Program-made: the position numbers and the translations under genes | Assembly (NCBI GenBank): GCA_041944325.1 | Contig: CP145878.1 | Location: 248,001-312,000, forward strand | Direction of reading: 5' to 3' | Length of the DNA: 64,000 nucleotides | DNA from: Dasytiphilus stammeri_M | GTDB lineage: Bacteria; Pseudomonadota; Gammaproteobacteria; Enterobacterales; Enterobacteriaceae | In this document: positions 22,011-31,300 of the stretch, piece after piece | Position numbering within the stretch: the first letter of the stretch is position 1 | How the letters are laid out: every line of letters begins with the position of its first letter | Notes under the pieces: generated by a model | Told to the model about the DNA's origin: nothing | The model's input: the letters and a program-made list of their open reading frames with translations, nothing else | The model's database searches: none

Positions 22011-23099
22011 GTGGTGTCAACGATTTATAACTTTAGTGCTGGCCCAGCTATGATACCGAAAGAGGTGCTTCATAGAGCATCGCATGAATTATCTAATTGG
22101 AGAAATTTGGGTTGTTCAGTGATAGAAATTAGCCATCGTAGTAAAGAATTCTTACATGTTGCCGAAGAAGCAGAAAAAGATTTGCGCGATTTGTTGAAAA
22201 TTCCATCTAATTATAAAATTTTATTTTGTCATGGGGGTGCTCGTGCGCAATTTGCGGCAATTCCTTTAAATTTGTTAGGTAATCGCAGTAAAGCTGATTA
22301 CATAGATAGTGGATATTGGTCTAATAGTGCCGCCAATGAAGCAAAAAGGTACTGTACACCTAATATTATTAATATAAAAAAGATGGTGGATGGAAAACAA
22401 GCTTTAACACCGATGCAAAATTGGAAATTATCTGAAGATGCGGATTATGTACACTACTGTCCCAATGAAACCATCAATGGTTTAGCTATTCATGATGATC
22501 CGGATTTTAAAGAAAAAATTGTGGTTGCTGATTGCTCATCGGTAATACTTTCACGTCCTATGAAAATTAACCATTATGGCATAATTTATGCAGGCGCGCA
22601 AAAGAACATTGGCCCGGCAGGTTTAGCAGTAGTTATTATACGTGAAGATTTATTAGGTGCGGCGCGTCTTGAAGTCCCTTCAATTCTTGACTATCAAATA
22701 CTTGCAGAAAATCATTCGATGTTTAATACTCCACCTACTTTTGCGTGGTATCTTTCCGGACTAGTATTTAAATGGTTACAAGAACAAGGAGGAGTTGCGG
22801 AAATAGAGAAAATTAACCAGGAAAAAGCGGATTTGCTGTATAGCACTATCGATAAAAGTGATTTGTATCTGAACGATGTTGTAATGACGCACCGTTCTAT
22901 AATGAATGTGCCTTTTAAGCTTGCTGAACCCAGTCTCAACAAACTTTTTTTACAAGAATCTTATGCAGTTGGTCTTCGGATGCTTAAAGGTCATCAATCA
23001 ATTGGAGGAATGCGTGCCTCTATTTATAATGCCATGCCAATTGAAGGAGTCCATGCTCTCATTGAATTTATGAGATTATTTGAATCCAAATATTGGTGA
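22011..23099 (+). CDS. serC: Phosphoserine/phosphohydroxythreonine aminotransferase
   Basis: PLP enzyme serving both serine synthesis and pyridoxine synthesis (4-phosphohydroxy-L-threonine). 362 aa, E. coli-like length. NFSAGPAM, CHGGARAQFAA, ADCSSVILS and the PLP lysine in GAQKNIGPAGL are clear. Two GTG codons lie in tandem (22011, 22014); AAGGA at 21997-22001 fits the first slightly better. serC-aroA is the ancestral operon shared by many enterobacteria and is kept with cmk and rpsA. Confidence 0.95.
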   Translation: MVSTIYNFSAGPAMIPKEVLHRASHELSNWRNLGCSVIEISHRSKEFLHVAEEAEKDLRDLLKIPSNYKILFCHGGARAQFAAIPLNLLGNRSKADYIDSGYWSNSAANEAKRYCTPNIINIKKMVDGKQALTPMQNWKLSEDADYVHYCPNETINGLAIHDDPDFKEKIVVADCSSVILSRPMKINHYGIIYAGAQKNIGPAGLAVVIIREDLLGAARLEVPSILDYQILAENHSMFNTPPTFAWYLSGLVFKWLQEQGGVAEIEKINQEKADLLYSTIDKSDLYLNDVVMTHRSIMNVPFKLAEPSLNKLFLQESYAVGLRMLKGHQSIGGMRASIYNAMPIEGVHALIEFMRLFESKYW

Positions 23100-23182
23100 A
23101 GTGAAGTAGAGTAGAGCGATAGCTACTGTTGGATTTTTATTGAAATAAAATAATCTTACCTTTTCTGTTATGGAGGGAATCT

Positions 23183-24478
23183 ATGTCGGATAACATTACT
23201 ATACAACCTATTGCGTTAGTAAATGGCACTATCAATTTACCTGGATCAAAAAGTATATCTAATCGAGTACTGTTAATAGCCGCTCAAGCACATGGCATTA
23301 CTCGTTTAAGTAACTTGCTTAATAGTGATGATGTGCGGCATATGCTTCAAGCATTACGATATATGGGTGTGCATTATGTACTATCAGAGGATCACACAGT
23401 TTGTGAGATATTGGGTTGTGGAGGTCCGCTACATGTTAATCATAGAAGAGAAATTTTCTTAGGAAATGCCGGTACAGCTATGCGACCACTTACTGCTGCC
23501 CTTTGTTTAGCTTCAAATGATGTAGTACTTACAGGAGAACCCAGGATGAAGGAGCGACCTATAGGGCCTTTAGTACAAGCACTCCGACAAGGTGGTGCCA
23601 AGATTAATTATCTTGAAAATGATAATTATCCGCCAGTGCATTTATTCGGAGGTTTTCGAGGTGGAGAAATTGTAATTGATGGCAGTGATTCTAGCCAATT
23701 TATCACCGCTTTATTAATGGCCGCTCCATTAGCTTCAATTGATACCAGAATCATAATACAAGGTCAATTAGTATCACGTCCTTACATTGATATAACCTTA
23801 AATTTGTTACGTGATTTTGGAGTTTGTATAACTAATAATCAATATCGTGATTTTAGGATTAGTGGTAATCAGAAATATCAGTCTCCAGGAGAGTATCGAG
23901 TAGAAGGAGATGCATCTTCAGCTTCATATTTCTTAGCGGCGGCAGCGGTAAAAGGTGGTAAAGTGTGCGTGACCGGTATTGGGCGTAATAGTATCCAGGG
24001 TGATGTTTATTTCGCTGAAATTATAAAACAAATGGGAGCCCAAGTGGAGTGGAATGATAATGCCATTATTTGTCAACGTAGTGATGAGCTTCATTCGGTT
24101 AATCTAGATATGAACGATCTTCCAGATGCGGCGATGACCTTGGCCATCTTGTCTCTTTTTGCGAAAGGTACTACTAGATTATCTAATATTTACAACTGGC
24201 GTATTAAAGAAACCGATCGTTTAACCGCAATGGCTAAAGAATTACGTAAAGTAGGAGCAGAAGTAGTCGAAGGTAAAGATTATATATGCATTACACCACC
24301 AAAAAAATTCCATTATGCTGAAATTGACACTTATAATGATCATCGCATGGCAATGTGTTTTTCTTTGATAGCCCTAGCCTCAGTACCAGTAACCATACTA
24401 AATGCGAGCTGTATAAAAAAAACCTATCCAGATTATTTTCATCATCTTGCTAGTATCATTCATAGATCTTCAACTTAA
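23183..24478 (+). CDS. aroA: 3-phosphoshikimate 1-carboxyvinyltransferase (EPSP synthase)
   Basis: Adds PEP to shikimate-3-phosphate, sixth shikimate step. 431 aa. LPGSKSISNR (substrate lysine), LGNAGTAMRPLTA, GDASSASYFLAAAA, DLPDAAMTLA (catalytic Asp) and RIKETDRL.AM are intact. GGAGGG precedes the ATG. With aroB, aroQ and aroK here, four of seven chorismate steps lie within this window. cmk starts two bases after its stop. Confidence 0.96.
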   Translation: MSDNITIQPIALVNGTINLPGSKSISNRVLLIAAQAHGITRLSNLLNSDDVRHMLQALRYMGVHYVLSEDHTVCEILGCGGPLHVNHRREIFLGNAGTAMRPLTAALCLASNDVVLTGEPRMKERPIGPLVQALRQGGAKINYLENDNYPPVHLFGGFRGGEIVIDGSDSSQFITALLMAAPLASIDTRIIIQGQLVSRPYIDITLNLLRDFGVCITNNQYRDFRISGNQKYQSPGEYRVEGDASSASYFLAAAAVKGGKVCVTGIGRNSIQGDVYFAEIIKQMGAQVEWNDNAIICQRSDELHSVNLDMNDLPDAAMTLAILSLFAKGTTRLSNIYNWRIKETDRLTAMAKELRKVGAEVVEGKDYICITPPKKFHYAEIDTYNDHRMAMCFSLIALASVPVTILNASCIKKTYPDYFHHLASIIHRSST

Positions 24479-24480
24479 AA

Positions 24481-25158
24481 ATGAAGCTTGTAGTTCCGGT
24501 AATTACGATTGATGGACCAGGAGGAGTAGGTAAGAGCACAGTTTGTCAGGCTTTAGCTAAAAGGCTAAAATGGAATTTATTAGAATCAGGTGCGATTTAT
24601 CGGGTTTTAGCTCTTTATGCACTTCATCATCAATTATCTCTTAGTGATCATAATACGGAAGCATTATTAATCTCAATGGCAATGCATCTTAATGTGCATT
24701 TCTTCAAGATTGGTGAAAAATATGAGGTAATTTCTGATGGAGAAAATCTTTCAAAAAAAATTTGTATGGAAAAGGTGGGCATAATGGCTTCAAAGATGGC
24801 AGTTTTACCTAGCGTAAGAAAAGCATTACTAGGTAGATTACGTGCCTTTAGAAAATTACCTGGATTAATTGCTGACGGCAGAGATATGGGTACAGTAGTA
24901 TTTCCTGATGCCATGATCAAAATTTTTTTAGATGCTAGTGTTGAAGAACGTGTGCGACGCCGTATGTTACAGTTGCAGAAAAACGGTTTTAGTGTTAACG
25001 TTGAACAGCTATTTCAAGATCTAAAAAATCGTGATGAACGTGATCGTAATCGACTAATAGCAGCATTGAAGCCGGCAGATGATGCTAGAATACTTGATGT
25101 TACCAATCTTAGTATTGAAGATATTATCGAAAAAGTTTTAGAAGATGCACATTTGTAA
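24481..25158 (+). CDS. cmk: Cytidylate kinase
   Basis: Phosphorylates CMP and dCMP. 225 aa. P-loop GPGGVGKST near the N-terminus, ADGRDMGTVVFPDA, and RRRM.QLQ in the lid. It begins two bases after aroA, suggesting translational coupling. The cmk-rpsA order is ancestral. Confidence 0.95.
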   Translation: MKLVVPVITIDGPGGVGKSTVCQALAKRLKWNLLESGAIYRVLALYALHHQLSLSDHNTEALLISMAMHLNVHFFKIGEKYEVISDGENLSKKICMEKVGIMASKMAVLPSVRKALLGRLRAFRKLPGLIADGRDMGTVVFPDAMIKIFLDASVEERVRRRMLQLQKNGFSVNVEQLFQDLKNRDERDRNRLIAALKPADDARILDVTNLSIEDIIEKVLEDAHL

Positions 25159-25216
25159 GTTTTTTTACTAAAAATCAGAAAACATAAGTGATAACAGCTT
25201 CAATTGCGGGTTCCTT

Positions 25217-25277
25217 TGTAACATGGAAGGTTACAGGAGATATTTACAACAATACCATCTCACATGATGTTAGATGG
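25217..25277 (+). promoter_or_regulatory. Structured rpsA leader with two hairpins
   Basis: TGTAAC (25217-25222) pairs with GTTACA (25230-25235), and CCATCT (25255-25260) pairs with AGATGG (25272-25277). The start codon at 25313 lacks a clear Shine-Dalgarno. E. coli rpsA also has a hairpin-rich leader without a good Shine-Dalgarno and is autoregulated by S1, so similar control is plausible. Confidence 0.4.
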
Positions 25278-25312
25278 ACATTAATTATTAAAAATTCTAA
25301 AGATATTACAAT

Positions 25313-26962
25313 ATGACTGAATCTTTTACTCAACTCTTCGAAGAGTCCCTTAAAAAAATCAAAATCTGTCCCGGGTCTATTATTAGTGGTCTCGTGGTTG
25401 CTATTAATAAAGATATCGTATTAATTGATGCAGGATTAAAATCCGAGTCGGCGATTCCAATCGAACAGTTTAAAAATGCTCATGGTGAATTGGAGATACA
25501 AATTGGTGATAGAATTGATGTTGCTTTAGATGCCGTCGAAGACGGTTTTGGAGAGACGCTGCTTTCACGTGAAAAAGCTAAACGCTATGAAGCTTGGTTA
25601 CGTTTAGAAAAAGCTCATAAAGAAGCCGCCACGGTTATGGGTATTATTAATGGCAAAGTTAAAGGGGGTTTTACAGTTGAGTTATCAGGTATTCGGGCCT
25701 TTCTTCCTGGTTCGCTTGTTGACATGCGGCCGGTGCGCGATACTTTTCATTTAGAAGGTAAGGAACTGGAATTCAAAGTAATCAAATTAGATCATAAACG
25801 TAATAATGTGGTTGTCTCACGTCGTGCAGTAATTGAATCGGCAAACAGTGTCGAACGCGAGCATTTATTAGAGAACCTAAAAGAAGGTGCTAAAGTTAAA
25901 GGTATTGTTAAAAACCTTACTGATTATGGGGCTTTTGTAGATTTGGGTGGTGTTGATGGTTTATTACACATTACTGACATGGCATGGAAACGTGTTAAGC
26001 ATTCCAACGAAATAGTGAAAGTCGGAGATGAAATTACCGTAAAGGTATTGAAGTTTGATCGTGAACGTATCCGAGTTTCTCTAGGTTTAAAACAATTAGG
26101 TGAAGATCCTTGGAATGCGATTGCTAAACATTATCCGGAAGGTACGAAGATTTTTGGAAAAGTAACAAATATTACCGATTATGGTTGTTTTGTTGAGGTA
26201 GAATCAGGTGTTGAAGGATTAGTACATGTTTCAGAAATGGATTGGACTAATAAAAATATTCATCCATCCAAAGTAGTGACCCTAGGTGAGATTGTAGAAG
26301 TAATGGTATTAGATATAGACGAAGCCCGCCGTCGGATATCTTTAGGTTTAAAACAGTGTAAAATCAATCCATGGCAGAAATTTTCTGAAACTTATCATAA
26401 AGGGGATCAGGTTAAAGGTAAGATAAAATCAATTACTGATTTTGGGATTTTTATTGGACTAGATGGTAATATTGACGGGTTAGTACATCTTTCCGATATT
26501 GCATGGAATATTAGTGGAGAACAAGCCGTTATAAATTATAAGAAAGGTGATGAAATCACAGCAGTAGTTATACAAGTTGATGCCGAGCGTGAACGCATTT
26601 CACTAGGAATTAAACAGTTAATAGAAGATCCCTTGAACCGCTATCTTTCTTTAAATAAGAAAGGTACGATAGTTACTGGAAAAGTAATCGCTGTGGATTC
26701 TAAAGGAGTAAAAGTAAAATTAGCAGATGGTGTTGAAGGTTATCTTAGAACTAATGAAGTCATTCGGAGTTTCCAGGTTAAGGATGAAGTAGTCGCTAAG
26801 TTTACTGGCGTTGATCGTAAGAACCGGATTATTAGTTTGTCTGGTCGTACCAAAACGGAATCAGAAGATCTTGATATCATTAAGAAAGTTAATAAAAATC
26901 AGGAAGCAAACAGCTTTTCTAGTGCTATGGCAGAAGCTTTTAAAGCGGCAAAAGGTGAGTAA
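25313..26962 (+). CDS. rpsA: 30S ribosomal protein S1
   Basis: RNA-binding ribosomal protein that unfolds mRNA and helps initiation. 549 aa with six S1 (OB-fold) repeats; those from the third on show the typical V.G.V..I.DYG.FV.L..G..GL.H.S..W pattern. The C-terminal tail is a little shorter than in E. coli (557 aa). No strong ribosome site precedes the ATG, as in E. coli. ihfB, which follows in E. coli, is not recognisable. Confidence 0.96.
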   Translation: MTESFTQLFEESLKKIKICPGSIISGLVVAINKDIVLIDAGLKSESAIPIEQFKNAHGELEIQIGDRIDVALDAVEDGFGETLLSREKAKRYEAWLRLEKAHKEAATVMGIINGKVKGGFTVELSGIRAFLPGSLVDMRPVRDTFHLEGKELEFKVIKLDHKRNNVVVSRRAVIESANSVEREHLLENLKEGAKVKGIVKNLTDYGAFVDLGGVDGLLHITDMAWKRVKHSNEIVKVGDEITVKVLKFDRERIRVSLGLKQLGEDPWNAIAKHYPEGTKIFGKVTNITDYGCFVEVESGVEGLVHVSEMDWTNKNIHPSKVVTLGEIVEVMVLDIDEARRRISLGLKQCKINPWQKFSETYHKGDQVKGKIKSITDFGIFIGLDGNIDGLVHLSDIAWNISGEQAVINYKKGDEITAVVIQVDAERERISLGIKQLIEDPLNRYLSLNKKGTIVTGKVIAVDSKGVKVKLADGVEGYLRTNEVIRSFQVKDEVVAKFTGVDRKNRIISLSGRTKTESEDLDIIKKVNKNQEANSFSSAMAEAFKAAKGE

Positions 26963-27422
26963 GGTGTTTTATGGTTTGCCTGTTGTCACTAGTTATGATG
27001 TCAGAAATTATTGAAATGCTCGATCTCACTAATTGAGTCAATTAAATATTGAGTTATGAACATTAAACCATTATTTAAATATAAGACATGCATCAAGATA
27101 ATGCCGAATATCTAAATGGCAGCTTTTTCGGCGTCTTTAGGCAATGATAGTTCCATTTAAAATAGGCTTAATATTAATGCTAATGACGCCTTTATGATTG
27201 ATATAGCATCTTAGATTCAATTCATTGCCTTAGCGATTCTTGTGCTCTATACGGCAATTTTCCTAGTGTCAAATCTTCATCTTTTTAATGATACTATTTG
27301 CTTATGCACGTAATGTATAAAATAAAACACCAATCGATCACATTTGACACATGAGCTGGATTTTGATAAACAAGCTCCAAACATTCTATGTGTTACACGA
27401 ACATATAAGGAGACTAAATTAT
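26963..27422. other. 460-base gap between rpsA and ycaR, no gene recognised
   Basis: In E. coli this interval holds ihfB, msbA and lpxK. A short run near 27000 (EIIEMLDLTN) loosely resembles part of IHF-beta but too weakly to call. The segment reads as decayed DNA without an intact gene, apart from the frame extending upstream of ycaR from ATG 27351. Confidence 0.4.
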
Positions 27423-27596
27423 CTGGACTATCGGTTACTAGAAATTATTGCTTGTCCAATTTGTAAAGGAAAGCTGTTTTATTCTAAAGATCGGCAAGAG
27501 CTCATCTGTAAATTGGATAATGTAGCTTATCCAATCCGGAATGGTATTCCTATTTTACTTGAAATAGAAGCCCGTTTATTATCTCCTATAAATTAA
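27423..27596 (+). CDS. ycaR: Trm112-family protein YcaR, probable CTG start
   Basis: Small zinc-ribbon-like protein of the UPF0434/Trm112 family; function in bacteria is uncertain. LLEIIACPICKGKL..., KQELICKLDNVA-like and GIPILLE.EAR match E. coli YcaR (60 aa) throughout; the two cysteines of CPxC are kept. The homologous start (E. coli MDHRLLE) corresponds to a CTG codon at 27423, ten bases after AAGGAG at 27407-27412. The only upstream ATG in frame (27351) would add 24 unrelated residues. A non-AUG start is therefore likely but unproven. kdsB, next in E. coli, is missing. Confidence 0.8.
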   Translation: MDYRLLEIIACPICKGKLFYSKDRQELICKLDNVAYPIRNGIPILLEIEARLLSPIN

Positions 27597-27729
27597 ATCT
27601 TTGAGAATAAACCAGGTGCCGCTGCAGATACTTGAATGAATAGTTTCCTTTAACTACCTAAATTGGACCTAAGTATATTATAGTCATAGACTATTCTTCT
27701 AAGATTACTATAGAAGTTAAGATTTGATT

Positions 27730-27805
27730 TGGTGGGTCGTGCAGGATTTGAACCTGCGACCAATTGATTAAAAGTCAACTGCTCTACCAACTGAGCTAAC
27801 GACCC
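27730..27805 (-). tRNA. tRNA-Lys(TTT)
   Basis: 76 nt with encoded CCA, acceptor GGGTCGT/ACGACCC, anticodon loop CTTTTAA. Nearly identical to E. coli lysT. Paired with tRNA-Val(TAC), as in the E. coli valUXY-lysV cluster next to gltX. Confidence 0.96.
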
Positions 27806-27816
27806 AAAATTTTAGG

Positions 27817-27892
27817 TGGTAGGTGATGACGGATTCGAACCGCCGACCCCCTCCTTGTAAGGGAGGTGCTCTTCCAGCTGAGCTAATCACCC
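27817..27892 (-). tRNA. tRNA-Val(TAC)
   Basis: 76 nt with encoded CCA; anticodon loop CTTACAA. Acceptor GGGTGAT/ATCACCT closes with a G-U at 1:72, where E. coli has G-C. Twelve bases upstream of tRNA-Lys and probably transcribed with it, opposite to gltX. Confidence 0.94.
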
Positions 27893-27994
27893 CTGTTGAA
27901 TTGCATTATAGAGATAGTTCAAAGTGAGTCAACGAATTTTAAATTAAAATCTCAAAATATTTTATTATAAAACTAATCTGGGGTCAGGGGAACC

Positions 27995-29413
27995 ATGAAA
28001 ACTAAAACGCGCTTTGCACCGAGTCCAACTGGAAATTTACATATCGGTTCGGTTCGTACTGCACTTTACTCTTGGTTATTTGCTCGTAATCAAGGAGGAA
28101 ATTTTATCTTACGTATAGAGGATACCGATCAGCAACGTTCCCAAAATCAGGCTAGTAATGCTATTTTAGAGGCTCTGAACTGGTTACAAATTGATTGGAA
28201 TGAAGGTCCTTATTACCAGACACAACGTTTTGCCAGATATCATGCGGTTATTGATGATATGTTAAAAAAAAAAATTGCTTATAAATGCTACTGTAGTAAA
28301 GCTAGATTGGAAAACCTTCGGGCTACACAGATGGCAAATGGTGAGAAACCGCGTTATGATGGTTACTGTCGTAGGATATGCAGCCGGGAAACAAATGAAT
28401 ATGTAGTACGTTTTAGCAATCCTCAACATGGTGAGGTATTATTTGAAGATCTAATACGTGGTACTATCAGATTCAGTAATCAGGAACTCGATGATCTAAT
28501 TATTCTTAGATCCGACGGTTATCCTACATATAATTTTTGTGTGGCTATTGATGACTGGGACATGCAGATTACACATGTGATTCGTGGGGAAGATCATATT
28601 AATAACACGCCTCGTCAAATTAACATCTTGAAATCTTTGGGAGCATTCGTACCCGCTTATGCTCATGTATCGATGATCATTGGTGAAGATGGCAAAAAAT
28701 TGTCCAAACGTCATGGTGCGGTTAGTGTTATGCAGTATCGTGATGAAGGTTATTTACCTGAGGCATTGCTTAATTATCTAGTACGGTTGGGCTGGTCTTA
28801 TGGAAATCATGAAATTTTAAGTATTGATGAAATGAAATCATTATTTACTTTAGATAGAGTGAGTAAATCGGTAAGTGCGTTCGATAAAAATAAGCTTTTA
28901 TGGATTAATCACTACTATATTAATAAATTACCTGTAGACTATGTAGCTTCACAATTACAATGGTATATGGATCGTGAAAAAATTGATATTAGTGAAGGAC
29001 CTTCATTACGAAGAGTGATAGAATTATTTGGTAGTCGATGTAATACTTTAAAACAGATAGCAGTTTCAAGTCGTTATCTTTATGAAGAATTTAATCTAAA
29101 GAATATCAGTTACGCGAAACAATATTTGCGACCAGCAGCTATACAGTCACTAAAAATCGTATGCGATCATTTATCGAGTATTACGGATAAAGACTGGACT
29201 GTCGACCATGTACATCACGCCATTAATTCTACAGCTAAGAAGCTGAGTATTAATATAGGTAAAATTGGGATGCCATTACGTGTAGCAGTAACCGGGATCA
29301 ATCAATCTCCTGCTATTGATGTTACGGTGCATGCCATTGGCAAAAAAAAAGTAATTAAACGCATTAACCAGGCATTATTCTATATCTTAGATAGATATAA
29401 GTTAAATAGCTAA
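27995..29413 (+). CDS. gltX: Glutamyl-tRNA synthetase
   Basis: Class I synthetase charging tRNA-Glu. 472 aa. SPTGNLHIGS carries the HIGH motif and KKLSKRHG the KMSKS motif. In the zinc region E. coli has CYC...CRH; here CYC is kept and the last part reads CRRIC, so the fourth ligand may be replaced by the following Cys. GGGG at the ATG region (ctggggtcaggggaacc) provides weak ribosome binding. Divergent from the tRNA-Val/Lys pair, as in E. coli. Confidence 0.95.
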   Translation: MKTKTRFAPSPTGNLHIGSVRTALYSWLFARNQGGNFILRIEDTDQQRSQNQASNAILEALNWLQIDWNEGPYYQTQRFARYHAVIDDMLKKKIAYKCYCSKARLENLRATQMANGEKPRYDGYCRRICSRETNEYVVRFSNPQHGEVLFEDLIRGTIRFSNQELDDLIILRSDGYPTYNFCVAIDDWDMQITHVIRGEDHINNTPRQINILKSLGAFVPAYAHVSMIIGEDGKKLSKRHGAVSVMQYRDEGYLPEALLNYLVRLGWSYGNHEILSIDEMKSLFTLDRVSKSVSAFDKNKLLWINHYYINKLPVDYVASQLQWYMDREKIDISEGPSLRRVIELFGSRCNTLKQIAVSSRYLYEEFNLKNISYAKQYLRPAAIQSLKIVCDHLSSITDKDWTVDHVHHAINSTAKKLSINIGKIGMPLRVAVTGINQSPAIDVTVHAIGKKKVIKRINQALFYILDRYKLNS

Positions 29414-29432
29414 TCTAATGATGGACTCTAGC

Positions 29433-30626
29433 TCACCACACCAAACCGGTAACTGAAGCAGATAAGATACTCACAAGCGTTGATCCGTAAAGCAGCTTTA
29501 ATCCAAATCTCGCCACAAGGTTTCCCTGTTCTTGGTTTAACCCTTTGACACTACCTGAAATAATACCAATAGATGCAAAATTAGCAAAAGAAACTAAAAA
29601 TACTGATAGGATCCCTTCAGTACGTGGAGATAGTTGACCAGATAATTTTGCTAGCAACTGCATTGCTACGAATTCGTTCGTAACTAGCTTAGTAGCCATA
29701 ATACCACCTACCTGTAGAGCCTCATTTAATGGGACACCCATTACCCAAGCCAATGGAAATAATGCATAGCCAATAAGAGATTGAAAGCTAATACCAAATA
29801 GTGTGAGGAATAACAAGTTAATAACAGTAAGTAATGCAATAAAACCAATCAGCATTGCGGTTACAATCGCCGCAATTTTAAACCCAGTAAGAATATAATC
29901 ACTCAACATTTCAAAAAAGCTTGGTTTAGCATCATGCACATTACTCATGAGTAGATAAGAGTCTTCGTCTTTTATTTGATATGGATTAATAAGTGACAAA
30001 ATAATAAAAGAACTAAACATATTTAGTATTAATGCGGTGACAACATATTTTGGCTGTAAGATTGTCATATAAGAGCCAACAATTGACAGAGATACGGTAG
30101 ACATAGCGGTTGCGGATAAAGTATATATTCGTTGTGGAGGAAGTTTTCCTATTATATCTTTATAAGCGATAAAATTTTCTGATTGTCCTACAATCAAACA
30201 GCTAACAGCATTAAATGATTCGAGTTTTCCCATTCCATTAATTTTAGATAATATAATTCCGGTAAAGTTGATAATTATAGGCAAAACTCTCAGGTACTGT
30301 AAAATTCCAATAATTGCTGAAATCAAAATGATAGGACAAAGTACATTTAAGAAAAAAAGCGCTAGTCCATAACGTCTAACATCACCAAATACAAAATCAG
30401 TACCTTCTGCAGTACACTTCAGCAAAAGGGTGAATAAATTGGTAAAACTGTTTATAACACTGTATCCAATTTTAGAGTGAAGAAAAAAATATGCCAGAAA
30501 AATTTCTATAAATAACAATTGGATTATGAAACGAATTCGTATAATTTTACGATTATGACTGACTAGTAATGCGAGAAATGCAATAATTCCTAATGATAAA
30601 ATAAAATGATAAATCTTTTCAGACAT
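29433..30626 (-). CDS. nupC: Nucleoside permease NupC
   Basis: Concentrative nucleoside transporter (CNT family), proton-driven import of nucleosides across the inner membrane. 397 aa against 400 in E. coli, with the family's many membrane segments, GQSENFIAYK, MSTVSLSIVGSYM, and EALQVGGIMATKLVTNEFVAM. It is kept 1.7 kb from an operon predicted to make a nucleoside; whether it moves that product is an open question. gltX-nupC proximity is ancestral. Confidence 0.94.
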   Translation of the reverse strand: MSEKIYHFILSLGIIAFLALLVSHNRKIIRIRFIIQLLFIEIFLAYFFLHSKIGYSVINSFTNLFTLLLKCTAEGTDFVFGDVRRYGLALFFLNVLCPIILISAIIGILQYLRVLPIIINFTGIILSKINGMGKLESFNAVSCLIVGQSENFIAYKDIIGKLPPQRIYTLSATAMSTVSLSIVGSYMTILQPKYVVTALILNMFSSFIILSLINPYQIKDEDSYLLMSNVHDAKPSFFEMLSDYILTGFKIAAIVTAMLIGFIALLTVINLLFLTLFGISFQSLIGYALFPLAWVMGVPLNEALQVGGIMATKLVTNEFVAMQLLAKLSGQLSPRTEGILSVFLVSFANFASIGIISGSVKGLNQEQGNLVARFGLKLLYGSTLVSILSASVTGLVW

Positions 30627-30794
30627 GTCTGCTCCAAAAGAGTACCAGGTAGAGTTATTGATTAAATCAAATTACGATATTTTAGATAATTGATAAAAAT
30701 CCTCTCAAAATTTTTATAATCACCATAATTAACGTCTATATTTAGAGAAAATCTTCTCAGAAAACTGCCATCCCTTAATTAATTTTAAGATTTT

Positions 30795-30870
30795 TGGTGT
30801 TCCCGGTAGGACTCGAACCTACAACTAGCCCTTAGGAGGGGCTTATTATATCCTTTTTAACTAAGGGAAC
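30795..30870 (-). tRNA. tRNA-Arg(CCT)
   Basis: 76 nt with encoded CCA; anticodon loop CTCCTAA gives CCT. Matches E. coli argW closely (TTAGTTAAA-GGATATAA, GCCCCTCCTAAGGGC). Acceptor GTTCCCT/CGGGAAC has a T7-C66 mismatch. It reads the rare AGG codon. Confidence 0.93.
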
Positions 30871-31061
30871 GCTCTACTCTAATAGAGATAGATATTTACA
30901 AAATCCCTCGATTAATTACAGCAGGATTTATTGTTGGCTCTGAGATTTTTCATTTGACTCGCATAATTTTTAAACAATTTAGTATTTTTATAATTTTGGC
31001 AATCCTTCATAAAGGTCTCAAATTGAGAATGATTATTACTTAATAAATCTGATCTGTATGT

Positions 31062-31295
31062 ATGTTAACTGTCTGTACTGGACTTGGAGTAATATTATTC
31101 GTTTTGGTTTCAATTCTAGTAAATTCGGTAAAAAAATTAATTTCGCTAAAATTGGTCTGCTTAATGTTCATCTTCTATGTCGTAGGTTTGCTTTGCATTT
31201 TAGTAAACTTCATCCTGGTATGTAAATTGATTTTTATTTATTTTCATGAATCCAACCAATTTTTATCTTTGTATAGTGATACCAAATTAGACTAG
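31062..31295 (+). CDS. Small hydrophobic ORF upstream of ypdB (unrecognised)
   Basis: 77 residues with two to three hydrophobic stretches (about residues 4-20, 28-40 and 41-60). Its stop (TAG 31293-31295) overlaps a GTG that could start ypdB. In E. coli the gene upstream of ypdB is the sensor kinase ypdA (pyrS); I could not align this ORF to YpdA, so it is either a chance frame in decayed kinase DNA or a short membrane protein. Not confidently real. Confidence 0.3.
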   Translation: MLTVCTGLGVILFVLVSILVNSVKKLISLKLVCLMFIFYVVGLLCILVNFILVCKLIFIYFHESNQFLSLYSDTKLD

Positions 31296-31300
31296 TGAAA

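Noticed and set aside
26990..27040. Possible ihfB relic after rpsA (EIIEMLDLTN)
   Set aside because: Only about ten residues with weak similarity to IHF-beta; too little to support a pseudogene call.
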